DNA from: UBA6168 sp041752395
Lineage (GTDB): Bacteria > Bacteroidota > Bacteroidia > Chitinophagales > Saprospiraceae
Length of the DNA: 64,000 bases
NCBI GenBank assembly: GCA_041752395.1
Contig: JBGSWN010000215.1
Span: 66,960-130,959, forward strand
Direction: 5' to 3'
Each line of letters starts with the position of its first letter. The stretch's first letter is position 1. This document shows positions 26,214 through 32,525 of the stretch, in pieces. Both the position numbers and the translations under genes were made by a program. The notes under the pieces were generated by a model. It was not told the origin of the DNA. It saw only the letters and a program-made list of their open reading frames with translations, and did not search any database.

Positions 26214-27545
26214 ATGAAAAATAGGACTTACATAACGATCACCATCCTCGCCTTGGCTTGCATATTACTGGCAAGCTGCAAGCCCAACCAGCCGCAGGAA
26301 ACACAGGCCGAAGCTGGCACGACTGCCAAAACGCCTAGTTTCAAGCTCATCCAAACCGACACTTTCCGGTTCAACAATTTCGTGGACTGCAACATGGCGG
26401 AGGCGTGGGTGGGCGATACCTTCCGCATTTTCCCCGGCAAATATGGCGAAGACCCTGTCTGGGGTGCCGCCAAGGAACTGAAGTTTTCGAGCGGCAAGCA
26501 CGCCGACGAGGCGTTCAGCAATCCGGCATCGGCATACGTTGCGCCGAATATGCCCAATAATGCGCCCGCCGGAAAGCCGGGCCTGCACGGGGCGGTCTGG
26601 TTCGAGACGGTTTACCAAGACCCCAAGGATGCTACGGGCAGCACCCTCTATGCCATTTATCACAATGAAAACTACCCGGAAACGCTGCCCTTCGACCCTG
26701 CCACGGGCGAGGGCTATATGGACAAGGACTGGCCGCTCGGCCTCACAGACCGCATCACGCCCGCAGCGGTCTGCCGCATCGGGGTCATGAAATCCACCAA
26801 CGGCGGCTGGGCTTGGGAGAACAAAGGGCTTTTCATCGAGGACAAACAGCCCCGCATGATTCTCAAGCCGCACAATACTTCCAAGACATTTGCTGGGGGC
26901 GTCGGCGACCCATCCGCTGTGGCTGTGGGCGATTATTTGTACCTGTTTTATGGTGAGTATGGCTATCCCGGTGTTTACAATGCCAAGACCTACAACCCTG
27001 ATACCGAATGGGGCGGCCAGTGCATCAGCGTCGCACGCATCGCCATCGCCGACCTCGAAAACCCGCAGGGCAAGGCCAAGCGGTGGGACGGACAGGGCTT
27101 CAATGCCGCTTGGGACAGCTTCGGCAAGCCGATGCCCTCGCTCCAAATACCACAGGCAGAGGGCGGAGGCCCAGCGTCTTCGCCAAAGGGTGGTTTCCAC
27201 TGGGGCCCATCGGTCAGTTGGAACAGCTACCTAGACTGCTGGGTGATGCTCATGGGCCGGGTGGAAGGGCAGTCGTGGATTGGCGACAAGCTTTACATTT
27301 CCTTCAACCCACACGCCGACCTTGGTGCGGGCAACAACTCGCAGGACTGGTCGAAACCGCAACTGCTCGTGCAAAAACCGGGGCATGTAATGTGGTATCC
27401 TTCCCTACAGCCTTTGAACACGCCGGAAGACGTGCAGGCCAAGCGTACCAGCCTCCGCCTTGGGAAGCAGGCTAGGCTGTTCTTCAAATATTCCGATTTG
27501 GGAAAATACTGCTCGGAGTATATCGTGGAGTTTGAGAAGGGGTGA
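26214..27545 (+). CDS. Lipoprotein with predicted five-bladed beta-propeller-like domain
   Basis: A 443-residue protein with a lipoprotein signal ('LACILLASC', C22) and a Thr/Ala-rich linker. The main domain has repeated strands with motifs such as 'GDPSAVAVGDYLYLFYGEYG' and 'FHWGPSVSWNSYLDCWVMLMG', the spacing seen in GH43/GH32/GH117-like five-bladed propellers. The 'GDPSAV' segment resembles the propeller blade entry where acidic catalytic residues of GH43 often lie, but I cannot assign all three. It may be a surface glycosidase or a carbohydrate-binding lipoprotein; specificity is unknown. A good promoter lies 18-47 bp upstream. No partner genes of a utilisation locus are adjacent. Confidence 0.7.
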   Translation: MKNRTYITITILALACILLASCKPNQPQETQAEAGTTAKTPSFKLIQTDTFRFNNFVDCNMAEAWVGDTFRIFPGKYGEDPVWGAAKELKFSSGKHADEAFSNPASAYVAPNMPNNAPAGKPGLHGAVWFETVYQDPKDATGSTLYAIYHNENYPETLPFDPATGEGYMDKDWPLGLTDRITPAAVCRIGVMKSTNGGWAWENKGLFIEDKQPRMILKPHNTSKTFAGGVGDPSAVAVGDYLYLFYGEYGYPGVYNAKTYNPDTEWGGQCISVARIAIADLENPQGKAKRWDGQGFNAAWDSFGKPMPSLQIPQAEGGGPASSPKGGFHWGPSVSWNSYLDCWVMLMGRVEGQSWIGDKLYISFNPHADLGAGNNSQDWSKPQLLVQKPGHVMWYPSLQPLNTPEDVQAKRTSLRLGKQARLFFKYSDLGKYCSEYIVEFEKG

Positions 27546-27579
27546 ATCTTAGCAGAGTCGCCAGCATATTAGGAATAAA

Positions 27580-27623
27580 CCCGCTGGCACAAGGTTCTTC
27601 CATACAGATGCTGGTTCAGGTCC
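27580..27623 (+). repeat. Dispersed repeat, copy 3
   Basis: CCCGCTGGCACAAGGTTC, CTTCCATACAGATG, CTGGTTCAGGTCC; more diverged than copies 1 and 2 but in the same order. It follows the lipoprotein stop by 35 bp. Confidence 0.55.
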
Positions 27624-27762
27624 ACAGTTGTCACAAGTATGTTTAAGCGGCTCTAAGGTCACTTAGTTCTTACAAAATACAAACTTGCACGAACTACAAA
27701 ACTTAGATTCTGCCTCAGTCATACTTGCCACAACTGGGTTTATAATCACTCCGATATGCTTT

Positions 27763-28233
27763 TCATTCCCCCTGTACCTTCTTAAGCAAGTATTTGGTGG
27801 CATCCTTCACCGACCCGTCAGCATTCATACCCAGCAAACCATCTGAAGTGACCTGGTATTTCATATCGCCAGATTTTCCCTTCAGCGTGACCACCGTGCC
27901 TGCTACCGACCATGTACCATTCGATTCTACCGTCTTGGGCTGTTTGCCTTGGTAATCCTCCTGCATGGTATAGGTCCTTTGCTCATCTGCATTCAAAGTA
28001 AGCATGGTTTGAATGCCGTCACAACCATCGCAAGGCAAAAGACCATTGTAGAATGCCGCCAATTGTTCCACGGCAGCTTGCGCTGCACTGGAAGCAGCAG
28101 ACGCAGATACGATAGTGTCGGATACCGGTGCTTCTTCGGTAGATGTAGCGGGCTCCTTTGGGGCATCGCCGCAGGACTGAAAAGAAAGGATTGCAAATGC
28201 AATCAATACAAGTAAATAAGATTTCTTCTTCAT
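27763..28233 (-). CDS. NlpE-like lipoprotein, copy 2
   Basis: A 156-residue paralogue of the gene at 16597-17067, with the same signal peptide length, lipobox 'LSFQSC' and CxxC motif ('LPCDGCDGI'). It shares 95 of the last 104 residues with copy 1; the differences cluster in the linker (Ala/Ser-rich here, Thr-rich there). The untranslated bases just upstream are also similar (both contain 'GGTA' and 'GCAATT/GCAAAT' blocks), so the duplication covers the regulatory region. Family members are envelope-stress-associated lipoproteins. The duplication suggests different regulation or dosage, which is untested. The 5' end lies 266 bp from the next gene's 3' end. Confidence 0.85.
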   Translation of the reverse strand: MKKKSYLLVLIAFAILSFQSCGDAPKEPATSTEEAPVSDTIVSASAASSAAQAAVEQLAAFYNGLLPCDGCDGIQTMLTLNADEQRTYTMQEDYQGKQPKTVESNGTWSVAGTVVTLKGKSGDMKYQVTSDGLLGMNADGSVKDATKYLLKKVQGE

Positions 28234-28498
28234 AAACTAAAATTTAGAAATTAAGATGATGAGTTTGACAGTTTTACCAAACCGTTTCAATGTGCAAATT
28301 AGGGCAATTTCTTTCAATTATTTCAATCAAAAAATTATGTCATTTTTTGGAAGAGTTCAATAAGTTTCATGACAGCAAATCTGCCAGGTTAAAAAGTCAT
28401 TTAGTTTGTCTATAAACTAAAATGGGTAATTTATAAAGCTACAATGGAAAGCTAAACGCATGAAAATCAATGCACGCCTTGCTGTACAATGGCTTTAT

Positions 28499-29386
28499 TT
28501 AAAAAGCTTCTTTCCAATACTTATTAGCTTTCATATAAACCACGTTTTGACGAAAATCAAAAAACACATTAAAGCGACGCAAAAGCCCATTTCCAAAAAC
28601 TTTCATGGGAATAGTGGCAGACCTTGCTGCAAAGCTCAATGGGATATTTTTTATTTGTTTTCCTCCAAGTTTAGCTTTGGGCAATTGCTTGGTCTCAATC
28701 TTAAAAACATTGCCAAAGGCATCCTTTAATTCGGAGGTGCTGAGAGTCTTGAGTTTGGACTGCATCCCATATTGCTCGCCGATTTTTGGGTCAAGCAAAA
28801 TAGAACCGCCATACCCCGTATGAAACATAAAGGTATCCCGGTAAATGTCTCCTCCGATTCTTAATTCCCCCAAAATGAAGGTGCTGCCCTTTTTTATGAA
28901 TAAAGGGCTTTTTTTGCAGCCCCTCGGCAGTTTCGGGAGCCTATAATGCACGACCATGCGCAAGTTATCGTAATCTATTTCAAGTATTTTATCTTCGAAA
29001 AAATCAAAACCAAACTTACCATCTGTGCCTTCTCCTGAATTTTCATCAACAAAAACAAGCAGGCTGTCCCATCGCAAATTGTTGATGGTCAAGGTATTGC
29101 CCTCGCTGTATTCCGATTCGGCGTCACCTCCCCAAGTGTGAACTTCGGTGGATTGACCTCTGCCCAGAGGTATCTTTTTCGATTTAAGTGCATCCTTGGT
29201 TAGCGTCACTCCCGTAGCACTTGTATGATACATGAGTGTCAAGGTGTCAGACTGATTGATGCGGGCTTTTACGCAGATATTATGCTGCTTGTTGAGGGTA
29301 AAATTGATGGTATCTGGCCGAGTTTGGGCTTGCTTATATCCAATGAAAACAGCTAATAATTGGCAAACAAGCATTGATTTTTTCAT
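28499..29386 (-). CDS. Aspartic-protease-fold protein with His in place of catalytic Asp
   Basis: A 295-residue secreted protein with a signal peptide ('MKKSMLVCQLLAVFIGYKQA'). It has two retropepsin-like lobes. Where active proteases carry D-T/S-G, this one has 'LMYHTSATGV' (H54) and 'FMFHTGYGG' (H189). Both catalytic Asp positions are thus His, while the flanking hydrophobic and Gly-rich strands are kept, as are the 'GFDFFEDKILEIDYDNLRMV' and 'DPKIGEQYGM' segments. It should therefore be inactive as a protease, or use a different chemistry or bind ligands; this is inference. It is the only gene of its kind in the window. The gap to its upstream neighbour (29571, plus strand) is divergent. 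Confidence 0.7.
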   Translation of the reverse strand: MKKSMLVCQLLAVFIGYKQAQTRPDTINFTLNKQHNICVKARINQSDTLTLMYHTSATGVTLTKDALKSKKIPLGRGQSTEVHTWGGDAESEYSEGNTLTINNLRWDSLLVFVDENSGEGTDGKFGFDFFEDKILEIDYDNLRMVVHYRLPKLPRGCKKSPLFIKKGSTFILGELRIGGDIYRDTFMFHTGYGGSILLDPKIGEQYGMQSKLKTLSTSELKDAFGNVFKIETKQLPKAKLGGKQIKNIPLSFAARSATIPMKVFGNGLLRRFNVFFDFRQNVVYMKANKYWKEAF

Positions 29387-29570
29387 AAAAGGATTTTTAT
29401 TATTTGGACAAAGATGGGTATTTGAGCGCTTCTACCACGGCTTCTATTTTTCAAGCACAGCTTCGAGCAAATTTTAACAAGTTTTAACATGGGTACAAAG
29501 CATCGTTCTCAGCGAAAGCACAGTTATCCGTTTGTATTGCTTTTTGTCAATTGAAATAAAATCTTTCAAA

Positions 29571-30287
29571 ATGAGACATTCATTACTGTATTTATTCGCC
29601 CTGCTTGGTGTGATGACAGCCTTAACTTCTTGCTTTTCCCCACGCACCGTCGTCGTGATTGACGCAGACCAAGACGCTATAAAATGGAGCTACGGACGAC
29701 AAATCATTGACCAAAAAAAGGACAGCCTCGAAGCCGCTATTTACTTCGACACATACAATAAAAAAGACCTAGTCTTCGATGTGGAAGTGACCAATTGGGG
29801 CAAGGAATCCGTGCTGGTTTCCCCAGAAAACATCTACCTAAAATGCGCCAATTCGGAGGCCGAACATCTCGCCTACGACCCAGAAAAGGTCTTGCTCAAC
29901 CAAGCCATTGACGCCAGCCGTCACGAAGCCAATTCCAAGAATTTGGCGATAGCGGTTGGCGTGGCAGCCATAGCTACTATTGTGGCCGTAGCCGTAACGG
30001 ATAATGGTGGCAATGGAAACAACGGGGGCAATGACTTTAATAATGGAGGCAATATAACCTTTATAAGCACCTACGTCGTACCCCCATTGCCTGCGCCAGC
30101 GTTGCCACCTTCGATGGATTTCTGGGAGAATTATTCCCTTCGTAAAACGACCTTGGAGCAGAATTATAAAGTCGGTGGTAAAGTCGTGCTGCCCCGATTG
30201 GATTATTGTCCGGCATTGGAGGTATATGTTCCCGTTGGGAATGAGGTATTTATAGGAAGATTTAAGCAGCGGATTGTTCAGCCGTAA
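29571..30287 (+). CDS. Lipoprotein of unknown function
   Basis: A 238-residue lipoprotein starting at ATG 29571 ('MRHSLLYLFALLGVMTALTS', C21). The mature N-terminal part is a beta-rich domain with 'DAIKWSYGRQIIDQKKDSLE' and 'DVEVTNWGKESVLVSPENI'. A predicted transmembrane or buried helix ('LAIAVGVAAIATIVAVAVT') is followed by a Gly/Asn-rich stretch, and a Pro-rich segment precedes the C-terminal beta part. The combination of lipid anchor plus a second membrane-like helix is odd. No family recognised. A TTG-N20-AATCTTTC promoter-like pattern (29537-29567) ends a few bases before the start. Confidence 0.65.
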   Translation: MRHSLLYLFALLGVMTALTSCFSPRTVVVIDADQDAIKWSYGRQIIDQKKDSLEAAIYFDTYNKKDLVFDVEVTNWGKESVLVSPENIYLKCANSEAEHLAYDPEKVLLNQAIDASRHEANSKNLAIAVGVAAIATIVAVAVTDNGGNGNNGGNDFNNGGNITFISTYVVPPLPAPALPPSMDFWENYSLRKTTLEQNYKVGGKVVLPRLDYCPALEVYVPVGNEVFIGRFKQRIVQP

Positions 30288-30327
30288 TATCAAATATGGC
30301 TTTTTGAATAACTACTTGCTAATTTCC

Positions 30328-30383
30328 GCAAGGGGGCAAGCCCCCTTGGAATATCGACTTTTCCAAGGGGGCTTGCCCCTTGC
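30328..30383. repeat. Double palindrome (REP-like)
   Basis: GCAAGGGGGCAAGCCCCCTTGGAA (30328-30351, in two halves) and TTCCAAGGGGGCTTGCCCCTTGC (30361-30383, in two halves) are inverted copies, and each arm is itself nearly palindromic. This arrangement resembles paired REP units. Confidence 0.75.
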
Positions 30384-30453
30384 CGAACCCCAAGCATCAA
30401 TCAGTTAGTTAATCAACTATAAAAACCCTAAAAAAATCAAGTATAGCACCTCC

Positions 30454-30501
30454 TATAAAGCATAAAAGCCCGACCAATTGGCCGGGCTTTTATGCTTTAT
30501 A
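30454..30501. terminator. Bidirectional terminator-like stem-loop, 19-bp stem
   Basis: A perfect 19-bp stem (TATAAAGCATAAAAGCCCG with its complement) encloses a 10-nt loop. A-rich and T-rich arms let it work for the plus gene ending at 30287 and the minus gene ending at 30532, which converge here. Confidence 0.85.
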
Positions 30502-30531
30502 TAAATCTTATTCCACAGAAATATCTAAACC

Positions 30532-31056
30532 TCAATCCTTGTCCATTTTATCCTGCAATTCATTCTCTTCCAAGGTGATATTAAATTTACTGGCAAATGC
30601 CGTTTGGGCCGCTTGGAAATCACCATCATAAGTCGCTTCGTCTGCCTGTACTTTTTCCATGATTTCATTCAAACGAGCCAACGCAGCATCATCCATTTCA
30701 CCACCATAAAGGAGGTTAATTATCTCCCGATAGTCTTTGTCAATAATTTGAACATAAAACTGAAACAGCGCCAAAGCAGATGCTTTGAGCTCAGCCCCTC
30801 CCTCAAATGGCCCTAGTTTTTTAGTGGCAGCAACACCTGACTTGGCGGTAACGAGCAAATCTTCTAAAGTGGGCGAAATCCCTTCCTTCGTCATGCCCTC
30901 CTCACCGAATTTCTCAATGAGCAACAAAATTTTTTCGCCAATCTTGTTTTGTTCATTCACAATGAAATCGTTGTATTCGACAGCATTTGTAAAAGTTTGT
31001 GCATTTCCAGTAAAAAAAGCAGCCACGAAGGCGATTGCAAGAACAAAAGATTTCAT
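30532..31056 (-). CDS. Secreted helical protein, LIC11966-like
   Basis: A 174-residue secreted protein with signal peptide 'MKSFVLAIAFVAAFFTGNA'. The mature part is helical, acidic and cysteine-free: 'VEYNDFIVNEQNKIGEKILLL', a central 'GPFEGGAELKASALALFQFY' and a C-terminal 'FASKFNITLEENELQDK'. The pattern of 'YNDFIVNEQ' plus 'F..Y......Y..I' resembles the LIC11966 surface-protein family, a tentative assignment made from memory. No catalytic residues are evident. Divergent neighbour is the broken lamin-tail gene. Confidence 0.6.
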   Translation of the reverse strand: MKSFVLAIAFVAAFFTGNAQTFTNAVEYNDFIVNEQNKIGEKILLLIEKFGEEGMTKEGISPTLEDLLVTAKSGVAATKKLGPFEGGAELKASALALFQFYVQIIDKDYREIINLLYGGEMDDAALARLNEIMEKVQADEATYDGDFQAAQTAFASKFNITLEENELQDKMDKD

Positions 31057-31333
31057 TCGAATTGTTTAAAAGGTAAATTTAATTGATTTTAGAATTGAAG
31101 CATTTTGATAAAAATCAAACGTACTGTTCCCGCCTCATATTCAAAACACTTGCCAAATATTCGTTTCATGTTGAACGCCGTCTTCTGAGGATAAAAGTAT
31201 GGATAGGAAAGAGTTACAAGGTTTCTGAATTTCATAAATTTCACAGTTTCCCCAAGTACCAAACTTCCCCCTACCTTCGCCAAAATCCTAGGCAATTAAG
31301 CAACCCAAAACCCTCAAATACCACCATAGCATC

Positions 31334-31960
31334 ATGAAAAAACTACTACGCATCATCGCCTTCGTGCTGGCCCTTACGCCAGCCCACGGCCAAGTCCTCC
31401 TCAACGAGTTCCAAGCCTCCAACGCCACCACCATCGCTGACCCCGGCAGTGGCGACTTCAACAACTGGCTGTAAATCTACAATCCTAGCACTTCGGCGGT
31501 GGACCTGACTGGCTACCGACTGGCAGCACCCGTGGAATTTGTTTTTCCTGCTGGCGCAACGATAGCGCCCGGCGATACGGTGGTGGTTGCCAAAACGGCG
31601 GCCAATTTCCCCGCTGCCCCCTACCCCATCTTTGAATGGACGGCGGGCAAGCTGCGCAACGAGGGCGAGGTCATCCACCTCTTCGATGCCGACGGCCTGC
31701 TGGTGGACTTCGTGCGCTACAACAACCACCTGCCTTGGCCGGAGGGCGATTCGCTGCTGGGCCGTTCCATCGAGCTGGTTTCCAGCCTGCTAGACAATCA
31801 CTTCGCCACCAGTTGGAAGCCAAGCGCTGCGGTGGGTGGCTCGCCGGGCGAAGTGTCCGTGGCTTCCGGCACGGTGGCAGTGGTGAATACCTTGGAAATG
31901 CTGGTGTATCCGAACCCGGCGCATGAGGTGGTGAATGTGGCGGTGAAGGTGGCTATTTAA
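31334..31960 (+). pseudogene. Lamin-tail-domain secreted protein with internal TAA and short T9SS remnant
   Basis: The ATG at 31334 starts a signal peptide ('MKKLLRIIAFVLALTPAHG') followed by 'QVLLNEFQASNATTIADPG', a lamin-tail-domain start. At 31472-31474 a TAA stop interrupts the frame right where family members have Glu in the 'W(I/L)EIYNP' motif, so GAA became TAA. The same frame then continues without a break ('IYNPSTSAVDLTGYRLAAPV...') and ends at 31960. The end has only the start of a T9SS domain ('MLVYPNPAHEVVNV'), so the C-terminus is truncated as well. It reads as a gene inactivated by a nonsense change and a 3' loss. TACCTTCG at 31272-31279 is a possible -7 box. Confidence 0.75.
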
Positions 31961-32094
31961 GGGATGAGGAGTGAGGGATGAGGGATGGCGGCATTACTGG
32001 GTTGAACTGGCAATGCCGTTTTTTATGGGACGGACTAATGGTAAGCAAGGCAATTAAAGATTAAAATCAACTGAGCGATGTCAATTTAATTATC

Positions 32095-32310
32095 TTATTT
32101 CTCCCAAATCTTCGTGCGGGGTGAATCAAAAACCACTTGGTCGCAAGGAACCATACCTGGGTCGTAACCCTCTACATTGGTTTCACATACTTCTTCGCAA
32201 TTGGTGTTGTAAACATAATCACCACAGTCTGCGCAGGTATGTTGGAACCAATATAATTTGCCACTTGGCGCATCTATTTCATAGATATATTTAGCCGCCG
32301 ATAAGTAGAT
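32095..32310 (-). pseudogene. 5'-truncated remnant of a cysteine-rich gene
   Basis: On the minus strand a 72-codon open frame (stop at 32095-32097) has no start codon upstream before an in-frame TAA at 32311-32313. The last part reads well as protein: 'KYIYEIDAPSGKLYWFQHT', then 'CADCGDYVYNTNCEEVCETN', then 'VEGYDPGMVPCDQVV'. Six cysteines are compactly spaced. The upstream bases carry repeated GATTTACGA units (32308-32337), so the 5' part was probably lost. No family recognised; the gene is likely non-functional. Confidence 0.5.
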
Positions 32311-32472
32311 TTACGATTTTAGATTTACGACTTACGAGGCGCAAATCATTGAAATCGAACAACTTAGGTCAAAGTCGAAATCTAAACTAATTTCAACAGC
32401 CTACTTATTGAAAATTATTCCAATCAAAACGCTTCAATACTGGTTCTTCCCGAAAATATATGTTGAAATAAC

Positions 32473-32507
32473 AAAAAGCCCTGCCAACTTACAAAGTGGA
32501 CAGGGCT
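32473..32507 (-). terminator. Terminator of the PKD/Kazal gene
   Basis: AGCCCTG (32477-32483) pairs with CAGGGCT (32101-equivalent, 32501-32507) and the inner CCAACTT pairs with AAGTGG; on the minus strand the stem is followed by TTTTTG. It lies 19 bp after the stop of the gene at 32526. Confidence 0.75.
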
Positions 32508-32525
32508 CATTCGTGCAATTCTCTT

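Noticed and set aside
26265..27200. 311-codon minus-strand ORF
   Set aside because: Antisense to the lipoprotein gene that has a signal peptide and promoter; sequence looks random.
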